This document shows positions 1 to 8,904 of a DNA stretch of 64,000 nucleotides, one piece after another. The stretch spans positions 930,001 through 994,000 of the forward strand of contig NZ_FMHT01000003.1 of the NCBI RefSeq assembly GCF_900091585.1. Direction: 5' to 3'. Below the pieces are notes generated by a model that saw nothing but the letters and a program-made list of their open reading frames with translations, made no database searches and was not told where the DNA came from. How positions within the stretch are numbered: position 1 is the first letter of the stretch; every line of letters begins with the position of its first letter. A program made the translations under genes and the position numbers. The stretch is from Micromonospora nigra (GTDB lineage: Bacteria > Actinomycetota > Actinomycetes > Mycobacteriales > Micromonosporaceae).

Positions 1-1
1 C

Positions 2-1183
2 CTCAAGGGACACGACACCAAGATCGTCCGGGACGCGACAGCCGACCGGTTCCGGATCCTCAACGTCGGTCGCGGCGGGCACCTCACCGTCAAGGGCCTG
101 ACCATCAAGGGCGGACAGACCGTCGAAGTACCGGTCAACGGCGACACGCCGGAGGCGGTGTGGTCGCGGTTCTCGAACTCGGCCGAGGCGACTCGGGCGG
201 CCGAGGCGGGCAAGCCGTACCTGCCGCTGCTCCAGGCCGAGCCGAAGGGGGCCGCGCTCAAGGCCGCCCAGGCCAAGGGTGAGGTTTCGCCTCTGGCCGA
301 GCCGGAGCCCAACGACGGAGCGGGCGTGCTCGTCCAGCCGGGCGGCTCGGCGACGTTCGAGGAGACGCACATCGTCGGCAACCAGGCTGGTGGCGTCGGG
401 GGCGGCCTGGCGAACTTCGGCAAGGCCAGCCTCCACCACACCACGGTCGCCGACAACACCGCCTTCTTCTACGGCGGCGGCATCTTCAACGCCGGCGTCC
501 TGCGGGTGAGCAAGTCGAAGATCCACAACAACGACGCCATCATCGGCGGCGGCGGCATCGCCAACGGCGCGGCGTTCATCTTCCGTGATGACGTCGACGG
601 CGGCACCGTGTCGATCGAGAAGACCGAGATCGTCGGCAACGAGGTCCTCGGCTTCGGCGGTGGCCTGCTCGACATCGAGGGCAACACCACCGTCGCGTAC
701 TCGAAGATCACCGACAACATGGCCGTCCTCGCGGGCGGCGGGGTGGCCGCGGCAGGCGACGACTCCACCATCGAGTTGTCGCACGTCGAGGTCGCCAGGA
801 ACACGACGGTGGGTGTCGGCGGCGGCATCGCGCTGGCCTTCGGCGCGATCGCCAACATCGAACACAGCAAGGTCGACGACAACAAGGCCGGCTTCTTCGG
901 GGCCGGTGTGTTCAACGGCACCGGCGCGGCCACCTTCCGGCACAGCCAGATCAACGGCAACCGGGCCGTCGGCCCGCTGGGCAGCGGCGGCGGCATCTTC
1001 AACGTCTTCGGCGAGATCGACCTGCAGAAGACGAAGGTGGCGTACAACTTCGCCACCCTCCCGCCGGGCGGCGTGTTCAACTTCGGCGGGGTGGTCGACG
1101 TGGACGACAAGTCGGCCATCACCGCCAACAAGCCGACCAACTGCCAGGGAAGTCCCACCCCGGTTCCGAACTGCTTCGGCTGA
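2..1183 (+). CDS. Secreted right-handed beta-helix repeat protein (5' end cut by window)
   Basis: The reading frame is open to the left edge, so the true start and any signal peptide lie outside the window; 393 residues are visible. The protein is built of imperfect repeats of about 25-30 residues, each with a Gly-rich turn (GGGxxN, GGGIFN, GGGIAN) followed by an Ile/Val-rich strand and an Asn-Asp pair (VADNTA, IHNNDA, ITDNMA, VDDNKA, INGNRA). This is the pattern of right-handed parallel beta-helix proteins of the pectate-lyase-like or polymorphic-outer-membrane-like type found in secreted actinobacterial proteins. It ends with two Cys (NCQ and NCFG), possibly a disulfide-closed cap. No catalytic residues can be assigned; the role could be adhesion or polysaccharide binding. 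It converges on the pullulanase gene, with a strong terminator hairpin between. Confidence 0.75.
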   Translation, partial: LKGHDTKIVRDATADRFRILNVGRGGHLTVKGLTIKGGQTVEVPVNGDTPEAVWSRFSNSAEATRAAEAGKPYLPLLQAEPKGAALKAAQAKGEVSPLAEPEPNDGAGVLVQPGGSATFEETHIVGNQAGGVGGGLANFGKASLHHTTVADNTAFFYGGGIFNAGVLRVSKSKIHNNDAIIGGGGIANGAAFIFRDDVDGGTVSIEKTEIVGNEVLGFGGGLLDIEGNTTVAYSKITDNMAVLAGGGVAAAGDDSTIELSHVEVARNTTVGVGGGIALAFGAIANIEHSKVDDNKAGFFGAGVFNGTGAATFRHSQINGNRAVGPLGSGGGIFNVFGEIDLQKTKVAYNFATLPPGGVFNFGGVVDVDDKSAITANKPTNCQGSPTPVPNCFG

Positions 1184-1238
1184 TCACCTCCGGGTGACGG
1201 GCGGCCACCGGCCGCACGGAGCACACCGGTAACGGGGA

Positions 1239-1270
1239 CGGCCCCCTCCCGCCACGGCGGGAGGGGGCCG
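1239..1270. terminator. Bidirectional terminator hairpin between the beta-helix gene and pulA
   Basis: Perfect 15-bp inverted repeat, CGGCCCCCTCCCGCC and its complement, separated by 2 nt, between two convergent stop codons. There is no U-tract, as is usual for GC-rich actinobacterial terminators. Confidence 0.8.
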
Positions 1271-1285
1271 ATCCGCGTTCCGGGG

Positions 1286-4200
1286 TCAGCGCTGCACGTA
1301 CACGGCGACGCTGCGGGCCGGCACGGTGAACGTGCCGCTCGTCCGGTCGAACGAGGCCGTACGCAGCACCGGGTCGGCGGAGTCCCGCAGCACCGGGTGC
1401 AGGGACACGTCCGCCCCCCGCAGCCCGGTGACCCGCTGCGTCGCCACCTGCGGGGTGCCGTTGAACACCACGGTCACCGACTTCCACCTCCCGCCGAGCC
1501 CCCGGGCGTCGAGGGTCATCGTCAACACCCCCGGGGTCTCGTCCACCCCGGAGAGCGGGAAGGCGACCCGCATCTGCACCTGTTCGGCGGTGGGCAGCCC
1601 GAACACCGGCGTGGAAGCCCGGACCTTGAGCAGCTCGGCGTACCGGGCGTCGGTCAGCTCGACCGCCGCGCAGTCCGGCACCAGCGTCGCGTCGGCCAGC
1701 AGCGGCCGGGCGTACGACCACTTGTCCTGGTTGTCCTGCGCCGGGGGCAGGCCGATGCCGAACCCGTTGCCCTGCGCGCAGTCCCAGCGGATCTGGTTGA
1801 ACCAGTCACCGGAGTTGTACGAGTTGCGGTCCAACGACTTCGACCGCAACCGCTCCGTGCCGGTGGTGACGAAGCCGGCGCCCTGGCCCATGACCACGGT
1901 GCTCAGGGCCAGCACCTGCATCCGGGCCCGATCGGTCACCGACGTGTCCTGCGGCAGCTTGTACGCCAGCGCGTCGAACAGGATCTCGTTGTCGTGCGCG
2001 TCGACGTAGGTGACCGCCTCCCCCGGCGCGGCGGTGTAGCCGGCGGGCGAGCCGTTGTAGTCGACGTCGGCACCGGTGACCCGATTGCCCGCCGAGTCGA
2101 CGAACCGGTAACCGCGCAGGTTCCCGGTCAGCCCGACCTTGATCAGGTCGTGCTGGTGCAGCAGCCGGGCCTTCTGCTCGGCGGTCGTGCCGTTGACCGG
2201 GTCACCGTTCGGGTCGGTGAAGAGGCCCGACGCGAAGCCCTGCACGCGGGGGTTGCCGTCGAACGGGCCACCGCCGCGCACCGCGTCGCGGAGCCGGTCG
2301 TTGAAGGTGCCGATGCCGGTGCCGGCCATGTTGGCCTGGGTGGCCTGCACGAACCGGGCGTCGTCAGCCACCTCGCCGAAGTTCCAGCCCTCGCCGTAGA
2401 GCAGGATCGCCCTGCCGTCCACCCCGTCACGCCGGACGGTCAGCGAGTCCAGCGCCTCGCGTACCGCGAGGATGTTCGCCTTCGGGTGGTGGCCCATCAG
2501 GTCGAAGCGGAACCCGTCGACCTTGTACGCCTTCGCCCAGGTGACCAGCGAGTCGACCACCAGCTTGCCCATCATCGCGTGCTCGGGCGCGGTGTTGGCG
2601 CAGCAGGTGGAGTTGGCCACGGTGCCGTCGTCGAGCAGCCGGTGGTAGTAGCCGGGGACGATCTGGTCGAGCACCGACTTCGGGTCGGTGCCCGCCGCCG
2701 ACGTGTGGTTGTAGACCACGTCCATCACCACGCGCAGACCCGCGTCGTTGAGGCCGGCGACCATCTGCCGGAACTCGGTGGTCCGCTGCGCACCGTTCGG
2801 GTCGACGGCGTAGCCGCCCTCGGGGACGGTGTAGTGCAGCGGGTCGTAGCCCCAGTTGTAGCCGTCGGTGTCCTTCACCGTCTCGATGCAGGCCTGCTGC
2901 CGGTCGGAGTCGCGCGGCAGCGCGGCCAGGTCGCAGGCCGGCTGCTGCTGGTCGGCCCGCCGCTCGGGAATGGTGGCGAAGTCGAACGCCGGCAGCAGGT
3001 GCAGGTGGGTGACCCCGGCGTCGCCGAGCTTGCGCAGGTGGCTCATCCCGGCGGTGGCCGGATCGGTGAAGGCGAGGAAGGTGCCCCGCCGCTGCGCCGG
3101 CACGGTGTTGTCGGCGATGGAGAAGTCCCGCACGGACAGCTCGGAGATCTGCACCTTCGCCGAGGGCACCGCCGCCGGCTTGCGCAGCGTCGACCAGCCC
3201 TTCGGGGCCAGCTCCGGGTCGGTCAGGTCGACGATCTGGCTGTGCGTGGAGTCCGCCGCCAGCGCCACCGAGTAGGGGTCGGTGACCGCCGCGGTGACCA
3301 TCTTCTGCGCCGCGGGCTGCCAGGCCTCGACCTGGTAGCGGTAGAACTTGCCGGCCCAGGCGCGGGATCCGCGCACCGACCACACGCCGGTGCGGTCGTC
3401 GCGCCGCATCGACACCGTCCGGGCCGGAGCGGTGGGTGTGTCGAACAGTTGCAGCGACACGGCGCGGGCGGTGGGCGCCCACACCGACAGCGTCGGCACC
3501 CTGCCGGAGAACGTCACACCGAGCCGGGCCTTGGTGGCCCGGGCGTACAGGTCGTCGAGCACACCGGGGATCTGCAACCCGGTGGCCCCCAGCAGGGTCC
3601 CGTCGGCGGCCCGCTCGGTCACCAGCAGCTGTCCGCGCAGGGCGGCGGGCACCCGGGCCAGGTCACGCCGGTCCAGGGTGAAGGTGTCGTGGGTCCACAG
3701 GTGCGGGAAGGCCGTGCGCTGGGCCTCGGTGAGCCCGTTGCGCTGCGCGGTCAACGGCAGCGAGGTGTACGTCCCGGCCAGCTCGCCGTCAGCCACGGTG
3801 ACCCCGCCGGCCGGGGCGGAGACCAGGGCGTACGTCCGGCCGTCGGTGGGCCGGGCCGACCAGGCGATCGTGGACCGGTCGATCCAGTGCGCCCTCTGCC
3901 GGCTGATGTCGATGTCGGTGGCGGTTCCGGTGGCCACCGACGGCAGCAGCCGTCCCGGTGTCGCGGCGAGCAGCCACACCTCCCGCCCGGCGTCGGCGAA
4001 GTCGAGCCGCTGGTCCTGCGGCAGGTCCTTCTCGTCGCCGGAGTGGATGATGTAGCTCAGCCCCGTGGCCCCGGCGGCCAACGGCACCCGGAACTCGGCG
4101 CCGAAGGAGTCGACGCGGGTGGGCGGCATCGGGGTGGCCCAGTCGGTGGGGTTGGCCGCGCCGTCCCACAGGTGCAGGCCCCAGCCGTCGTAGTTGTTGT

Positions 4201-6790
4201 CGGCCCGGCGGTAGTGGATGACGGCGACGCCGTCCTCGACGGGCGGGTCGGGTTCGCCGGTGGCCTCCTGCCGGGTCGGGTACAGCGCCGGGTCGCCCTG
4301 TTTGACCCACACCTCCCCGGTCCGTGTCACGTCGACGGTGCGGTCGTTGTCGACGTCCTTGTTGCCGTCGGCGTCGACGACCAGGAAACCGACCGACTTC
4401 GCGCCCGGCTTCAGCTTGACCCACGCGAACCGGCCGAAGGAGTCCTCACCGGCGAACGGCTGCCCGTCGGGCCACTCGGTGGCGTACGCGGGGTCGATGT
4501 CGCCCCAGGCGTACAGCCCCCAGTCGTCGTAGTCGCCGGCCGGGCGCTGGTAGTGCACCACCACCCAGTCCCGGGACGCGCCGCCGGCCACGGGGGTGCC
4601 GACGCTCGCGGTGGACCGGGCGGTCGCGGTGCGGCCCCTGCCGTCCCGGACGACGGCCTTGTACTCGATCCTCGTGCCGCCGGCCAGGCCGGTCAGGTCG
4701 TGGTGCACCGTGTACGGGGCCTTGTCGGCGCTGCCGAGCAGCGTCCACCTCCCGCCGGCCACCCGGGCGGCGACCGTGACCGTGGCCAACGGGTCGCCGG
4801 TCACCTGGGCGGTGACGGCGGCGCGGGTGGCCACCGGCTCGTCGGCGGTGGGGGCGGTGACGGTGATGCCCGGCTTGCCGTCCGCGTGCGGGATCGGCGT
4901 TGCGGCGCGGTGGACCACGGCCGACAGCGGCGGCACGGTCACGGTCAGCTTGCCGTCGCCGGCCGCGACGGGCGCGGCGCCGCTGCCGTACACGCCGGTG
5001 AAGGTCGCGCCGGCCGACCAGGTGTCCACGGTGACAGTCTGCTCGGTCGCCGCGTTGTTGACCGCGACGACGTACTCGGTGCGGTCGCCCGGGTCGATCC
5101 GGGAGAAGGCGAAGACGCCGGGGCCGTCGGCGGCGTGCCGGGTGACCTGGATGCCGTCGCGCAGCGCCGGGTGGGCCTGGCGCAGCGCGCCCAGCTCGGC
5201 GATCGCCCGGTACAGCGGGTGCGTCGGGTCGAACTGGTCCTCGGCGTGGGTGCGGTCGGTCCCGAGCAGGTCGTCGTCGAGGTAGTCGGGGGTCTTCGAC
5301 GCGAACATGGTCTGCCGGGAGTCCTTGTCGCCGCCGGGGCCGGTGAAGCCCTGCTCGTCGCCGGAGTAGACGACCGGCTGGCCGCGGGTGAGGAACATCA
5401 GCTCGTGGGCGAGCTGGTCGCGGCGCAGGTGGGTGGCCGGGTCGGTGGGGCCGCCGGCGATGAAGGAGCCGATCCGGCCCATGTCGTGGTTGCCGAGGAA
5501 GGTGGTCAGCCGGTTCGCGTCGGTGTCCCGGGCGGAGTACAGGTCGTCGCGGGCGTACACGTCGGCGAGGGACTTCGCTGAACCGTCGTTGGCGGTGAAC
5601 CCGCGCGCCGCCTCCTGGAACGCGAAGTCGAGCGTCGCGGGCAGGCCACCGCGCCGTACGTAGGTGGAGGTGATCTCCGGGTCGGCGCTGTAGACCTCAC
5701 CGAACATGAAGAAGTCCTTCTTGCCGGCCCGCTGCGCCGCCTGGTCGATGCCCCGGCTGAACTGCGGCCAGAACTCCAGGTTGGCGTGCTTGACGGTGTC
5801 CAGCCGGAACCCGTCGACGCCGGTGGAGGTGACCCAGTCGGCGTACACCTTGGTCAGGCCGCGCACCACCTCGGGGCGTTCGGTCCACAGGTCGTCCAGG
5901 CCGAAGAAGTCGCCGTACTCGCTGTTCTCCCCGGCGAAGGTGGAGTCGCCCCGGTTGTGGTACATGGTCGGGTCGTTCAGCCACGCCGGGACCTTGACCC
6001 TCGCGTCGGCCGGGGTCTCGAAGGTCGGGGTGTACGGGAACGACTTCTCGTTGACCGTCGGGAACCTGCGGCTGCCGTCGGCGTAGTTGCGGTCCTCGAA
6101 GGGCCGGCCCTGCGCGTCGGTGTACGGCGCGGTGGTCTTGTCGACGTAGCTGTACTCGTCCTCGGCGTACCTGATGACGTCGGCGGTGTGGTTGACGATG
6201 ACGTCGAGGTAGACCTTGATGCCCCGCCGGTGGGCGAGCCGGACCAGCTTCTTCAGGTCGTCCTTGCTGCCGAAGTGGGGGTCGACCTGGGTGAAGTCGG
6301 TGATCCAGTAACCGTGGTAGCCGGCGGAGACGTCGTCGCCGGTGCCCTGCACGGGCCGGTTCTTGAACACCGGCGCGAGCCAGATGGCGGTGGTACCCAG
6401 CCCCTGGATGTAGTCCAGGCGGTCCATCACGCCCTTGAGGTCGCCGCCCTGGTAGAAACCCTTGTCCTTCGGGTCGTACCCGGTCTTGAGCCGACCGCCG
6501 GTCAGGCCACCGCGGTCGTTGCGGCGGTCACCGTTGGCGAACCGGTCCGGCAGGACGAAGTAGAACTGTTCGGCCGTCGGGTCGTTCTTGCCGGCCCGCA
6601 GCAGCGCCTCGGCCGAGGGCTCGGAGCGCCACTGCACGGCACCGGCTGCGGCGAGCTGGTCGGGGCGCGCCGGGTGCGCGGCCTCGTCGGTGTCGAGCTG
6701 GCGTGCGGCGACCGGAACGCCGACGAGGGTGAGGGTGAGCAGGAGAACGAGGGCGAGCAGGGCCTTACGCGGTATCGGCGGGGGTGTCAT
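1286..6790 (-). CDS. pulA: Secreted amylopullulanase: alpha-amylase domain fused to pullulanase-type alpha-1,6-glucosidase
   Basis: 1834 residues, predicted to be secreted (signal peptide about 1-30, ending near VAARQ). It should hydrolyse alpha-1,4 and alpha-1,6 links of starch, glycogen or pullulan. The first GH13 catalytic domain (about 75-630) has region I DVIVNH (D196-H201), nucleophile D331 in GFRLDTVKH, acid/base E365 in FGEVY and N434-H435-D436. An Ig-like linker (640-735) and two CBM41/PUD-like starch-binding modules (about 741-840 and 855-945) follow. A CBM48-like module lies at 1090-1175. The second GH13 domain has the pullulanase hallmark YNWGYDP (1311-1317), D1357-H1362, nucleophile D1430 in DGFRFD, E1467 in YGEGW and H1599-D1600-N1601. 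Both active sites look intact. The ATG follows the strong RBS GAGGAAGG (6797-6804). Repeated TTGCA elements upstream suggest maltose/glucose-type repression. Confidence 0.93.
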   Translation of the reverse strand: MTPPPIPRKALLALVLLLTLTLVGVPVAARQLDTDEAAHPARPDQLAAAGAVQWRSEPSAEALLRAGKNDPTAEQFYFVLPDRFANGDRRNDRGGLTGGRLKTGYDPKDKGFYQGGDLKGVMDRLDYIQGLGTTAIWLAPVFKNRPVQGTGDDVSAGYHGYWITDFTQVDPHFGSKDDLKKLVRLAHRRGIKVYLDVIVNHTADVIRYAEDEYSYVDKTTAPYTDAQGRPFEDRNYADGSRRFPTVNEKSFPYTPTFETPADARVKVPAWLNDPTMYHNRGDSTFAGENSEYGDFFGLDDLWTERPEVVRGLTKVYADWVTSTGVDGFRLDTVKHANLEFWPQFSRGIDQAAQRAGKKDFFMFGEVYSADPEITSTYVRRGGLPATLDFAFQEAARGFTANDGSAKSLADVYARDDLYSARDTDANRLTTFLGNHDMGRIGSFIAGGPTDPATHLRRDQLAHELMFLTRGQPVVYSGDEQGFTGPGGDKDSRQTMFASKTPDYLDDDLLGTDRTHAEDQFDPTHPLYRAIAELGALRQAHPALRDGIQVTRHAADGPGVFAFSRIDPGDRTEYVVAVNNAATEQTVTVDTWSAGATFTGVYGSGAAPVAAGDGKLTVTVPPLSAVVHRAATPIPHADGKPGITVTAPTADEPVATRAAVTAQVTGDPLATVTVAARVAGGRWTLLGSADKAPYTVHHDLTGLAGGTRIEYKAVVRDGRGRTATARSTASVGTPVAGGASRDWVVVHYQRPAGDYDDWGLYAWGDIDPAYATEWPDGQPFAGEDSFGRFAWVKLKPGAKSVGFLVVDADGNKDVDNDRTVDVTRTGEVWVKQGDPALYPTRQEATGEPDPPVEDGVAVIHYRRADNNYDGWGLHLWDGAANPTDWATPMPPTRVDSFGAEFRVPLAAGATGLSYIIHSGDEKDLPQDQRLDFADAGREVWLLAATPGRLLPSVATGTATDIDISRQRAHWIDRSTIAWSARPTDGRTYALVSAPAGGVTVADGELAGTYTSLPLTAQRNGLTEAQRTAFPHLWTHDTFTLDRRDLARVPAALRGQLLVTERAADGTLLGATGLQIPGVLDDLYARATKARLGVTFSGRVPTLSVWAPTARAVSLQLFDTPTAPARTVSMRRDDRTGVWSVRGSRAWAGKFYRYQVEAWQPAAQKMVTAAVTDPYSVALAADSTHSQIVDLTDPELAPKGWSTLRKPAAVPSAKVQISELSVRDFSIADNTVPAQRRGTFLAFTDPATAGMSHLRKLGDAGVTHLHLLPAFDFATIPERRADQQQPACDLAALPRDSDRQQACIETVKDTDGYNWGYDPLHYTVPEGGYAVDPNGAQRTTEFRQMVAGLNDAGLRVVMDVVYNHTSAAGTDPKSVLDQIVPGYYHRLLDDGTVANSTCCANTAPEHAMMGKLVVDSLVTWAKAYKVDGFRFDLMGHHPKANILAVREALDSLTVRRDGVDGRAILLYGEGWNFGEVADDARFVQATQANMAGTGIGTFNDRLRDAVRGGGPFDGNPRVQGFASGLFTDPNGDPVNGTTAEQKARLLHQHDLIKVGLTGNLRGYRFVDSAGNRVTGADVDYNGSPAGYTAAPGEAVTYVDAHDNEILFDALAYKLPQDTSVTDRARMQVLALSTVVMGQGAGFVTTGTERLRSKSLDRNSYNSGDWFNQIRWDCAQGNGFGIGLPPAQDNQDKWSYARPLLADATLVPDCAAVELTDARYAELLKVRASTPVFGLPTAEQVQMRVAFPLSGVDETPGVLTMTLDARGLGGRWKSVTVVFNGTPQVATQRVTGLRGADVSLHPVLRDSADPVLRTASFDRTSGTFTVPARSVAVYVQR

Positions 6791-6833
6791 CGACGGCCTT
6801 CCTCTGGTCGCTGATTGGCCCGCACGCTAGCCC

Positions 6834-6894
6834 TTGCTGCAACGTTCTGCAATACCTTGCAAACCAAGTCGCAACAAAGCAGTTACCTTGCAGG
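6834..6894 (-). promoter_or_regulatory. Cluster of TTGCA half-sites upstream of pulA (candidate MalR-type operator)
   Basis: The 60 bp upstream of the pulA RBS contain ACCTTGCA twice (6854-6861 and 6885-6892, 31 bp apart on the + strand). An inverted TTGC...GCAA pair (6834-6837, 6849-6852) lies beside them. CTTGCA-type direct repeats are the sites associated with MalR/Reg1 control of Streptomyces amylase and malE genes. The link to a MalR-like LacI-family regulator is inference; no such regulator is encoded in this window. Confidence 0.45.
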
Positions 6895-6908
6895 ACGGGC
6901 GGGTGCCG

Positions 6909-7646
6909 TCACCCGCCGGCGCAGTCCCGCCCGTCCACCGTGCACGACGCCGGATGCCGGTCCGGGCCCTCGATGTGGAACCGCAACGACACCGAGGCAC
7001 CCGCGGCCAGGTCCGGACCGCTGCGATAGGTGAAGCTGCCGCCGGACTGGTGCACGCTGCCCTGCGGCACCCCCTCCAGCCAGGCCGCCACCAGCCGGCC
7101 ACCCGGGAAGTCCAGCCGCGCCGTCCACGCACGAGGCTCCGCCGAGGTGTTGCGGACCAGCACCTCGGCGATGAAACCACCTGAAAACGTTTGCAGGACC
7201 TGGTATCGGCCGACGACCGACGCGGGTGGCGGTGGCGCCTCCGACGACGCCGGCACCCCGGTCGAGGGCACCCCGGCCGGGGGCGGGGTGGCCGGCGCGG
7301 CGGCCCCGGAGCCCGGCTCCCCGGTCGGCAGGTCGCTGGGCAGGCTCGTGGCGCGCGGGGACAGTCCGGGTTGGCCGGGCACGGGGCCGGGCACGGCCGA
7401 GACGCCACGTCCCGCCGAGGACGCCTGGCCCACCGGCGGCACCACGAACCCGGGTCCGGGCGGAGCCGGGTCGAAGTCGGAGCCCCGCCCCCGGTAGGTG
7501 CCCACGGCGACGACGAGGAGGACCACCATCACCCCGACCCCGATCAGCACGACGATCCAGGGTGAGGACGCGACGGCGACGGGCTGCCGGGGCGGCTGGG
7601 GGTCGTGGGGGGTACCGGTGCGCGGGGCTCGGCGAGTGCCGGACAT
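6909..7646 (-). CDS. Membrane-anchored CBM2-like protein (paralogue 1)
   Basis: 245 residues from the ATG at 7646, which has GAGGAGGG just upstream; an in-frame TTG 12 nt earlier lacks an RBS. A short cytosolic N-terminus is followed by one membrane helix (about 30-50, PWIVVLIGVGVMVVLLVVAV). A Pro/Ala/Ser-rich extracytoplasmic linker and a C-terminal beta-sandwich of about 100 residues follow. The sandwich resembles family-2 carbohydrate-binding modules (FIAEVLVRNTS, AWTARLDFPGG, AAGASVSLRF). Of the three surface Trp of a true CBM2, only the one in AAWLEG is clearly matched; the first is Phe and the last is missing, so cellulose binding is doubtful. Two Cys close together at the C-terminus (SCTVDGRDC) may form a disulfide. 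The next gene upstream is its paralogue with the same layout. Confidence 0.7.
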   Translation of the reverse strand: MSGTRRAPRTGTPHDPQPPRQPVAVASSPWIVVLIGVGVMVVLLVVAVGTYRGRGSDFDPAPPGPGFVVPPVGQASSAGRGVSAVPGPVPGQPGLSPRATSLPSDLPTGEPGSGAAAPATPPPAGVPSTGVPASSEAPPPPASVVGRYQVLQTFSGGFIAEVLVRNTSAEPRAWTARLDFPGGRLVAAWLEGVPQGSVHQSGGSFTYRSGPDLAAGASVSLRFHIEGPDRHPASCTVDGRDCAGG

Positions 7647-7737
7647 GTCCCTCCTCAACGGGGCGTCCGGAAAGCGTAGCGATCAGGGACAATGCCGGAA
7701 AGCGCCGGGACGTGCGCTGAAGAACCCTGCCAGTTCC

Positions 7738-8400
7738 CTACCCCAGGACACACTGCCCGTCCTCCACCGTGCACTGGTCCGGATACTCGTCGGCACCGCT
7801 GCCGGTGAACCGCAGGGTGACCGTCTGGCTGGCCCCGGCGGCGAGCGGCCCCCCGCGCACCACGTACCAGCCGGCGCCCCGCACCGTCACCGAGATGGCA
7901 GCGGAGCTGCTCACCCGTACCCCCTCCACGTTCCCCGCGAACCGCAGCTCCACCTCCCAGCCACGGCTGGCGCCGGTGTCGTTGCGGACGGACAGCTCGG
8001 CGCGGAACGTGTCCTGGTCGCTGTCGAGCGTCCGGTAGCGGGCGGTGACGGTGCCGAAGCCGGAGCCGAACAGCGACGGGCGGTCCGTGGTCGGCGACGG
8101 CCGGGGCGTGGGTCGCCCGGACGTCGAGGCCGACGGTGCCGCCGTCACCCTCGCGGTCGGCGTCGCCCGCCTCGGCTCCGCGGGCGTGGGTGACGCGGCG
8201 GTGGCCGGCAGGCTGGGAAACACCATCGGCGGCGCCGGGTCCGGTGCCGCCGCCCGCTCGGACCCCCGGAACGCCGACATCGCCAGGACCAGCAACGTCA
8301 CCAGCAGCCCGACCCCGATCCCGACCACCGCCCAGGGCACCGAGGCCACCAGCCGCGTGGCCGCCCGGGCCGCGGGATCGCCGTCGGACCGCACAGACAT
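7738..8400 (-). CDS. Membrane-anchored CBM2-like protein (paralogue 2)
   Basis: 220 residues; ATG at 8400 preceded by GAGGGAGA. It has the same layout as its downstream neighbour: one N-terminal membrane helix (about 21-43, PWAVVGIGVGLLVTLLVLAM), a Pro/Thr/Ser linker, and a C-terminal CBM2-like sandwich (ARYRTLDSDQDTFRAELSVR, RGWEVELRF, PLAAGASQTVTLRF). It also ends with a Cys pair (QCTVEDGQC). The Trp ligands typical of cellulose-binding CBM2 are mostly absent. The two genes are probably a tandem duplication. A role as a cell-surface sugar-binding or structural protein is inference. Confidence 0.7.
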   Translation of the reverse strand: MSVRSDGDPAARAATRLVASVPWAVVGIGVGLLVTLLVLAMSAFRGSERAAAPDPAPPMVFPSLPATAASPTPAEPRRATPTARVTAAPSASTSGRPTPRPSPTTDRPSLFGSGFGTVTARYRTLDSDQDTFRAELSVRNDTGASRGWEVELRFAGNVEGVRVSSSAAISVTVRGAGWYVVRGGPLAAGASQTVTLRFTGSGADEYPDQCTVEDGQCVLG

Positions 8401-8477
8401 AAGGTCTCCCTCGTCGAGCTGACGCGCCAGCCTAGCCAGCCACGGACGGGGAACGGAATCGCCCGGACGGCGACGCC

Positions 8478-8867
8478 TCAGCCGGCGCGGACGACGGTGC
8501 AGATGCGCGGACCGTCGTCGGTGCCGCGCAGCAGGTACTGGTACCGCTCGCCGGGCACCGAACGGCCCTGGCTGTCGAGGAACTCCCACCGCACGGCGAC
8601 CATCGTGAGCAGGGCCGCCAGCGGTCGGACGTCCTCGATCTCGGCGTGCGCGGCGACCAGCTCCCGCTCCGTGTAGTCGGGTGCGGCGCCCACGAAGGAC
8701 AGCGCAACCGCCGCCGGCGAGGTGAACGAGAAGCTGTAGGTGTCGGCGACCACCAGGCCGGGCAGCGCGTAGCAGCCGGCGATCGCGGGCAGGTCGCCGG
8801 CGGTCAGCGCCACGCCGTACCGGTCGAGGAAGTCGGTCAGCGTGGTCAGATCGGTGGAGGCAGTCAC
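8478..8867 (-). CDS. NTF2/SnoaL-like domain protein
   Basis: 129 residues from the GTG at 8867 (VTASTDLTTLTDFL). The pattern matches the cystatin-like NTF2/SnoaL fold: an N-terminal helix (LTDFLDRYGVALTAGDLPAIAGCY), a strand pair (GLVVADTYSFSF), a central helix (ELVAAHAEIEDVRPL) and a C-terminal strand set (VRWEFLD, RYQYLLRG, RICTVVRAG). Members are polyketide cyclases, isomerases or ligand-binding proteins, and the substrate cannot be told here. The spacing to flanking genes is short, so it could be co-transcribed with the papain-fold gene upstream. Confidence 0.6.
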   Translation of the reverse strand: MTASTDLTTLTDFLDRYGVALTAGDLPAIAGCYALPGLVVADTYSFSFTSPAAVALSFVGAAPDYTERELVAAHAEIEDVRPLAALLTMVAVRWEFLDSQGRSVPGERYQYLLRGTDDGPRICTVVRAG

Positions 8868-8904
8868 GACCTCGACAATTGCCGGACGCCCCGCGGGCCA
8901 AACC

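Noticed and set aside
1397..5581. Very long open frame on the + strand opposite pulA
   Set aside because: A GC-rich third-codon-position shadow: its product is low-complexity (Val/Arg/Gly/His-rich) and pulA on the other strand is unmistakable. The same applies to the long frame at 10454-13243 opposite acn.
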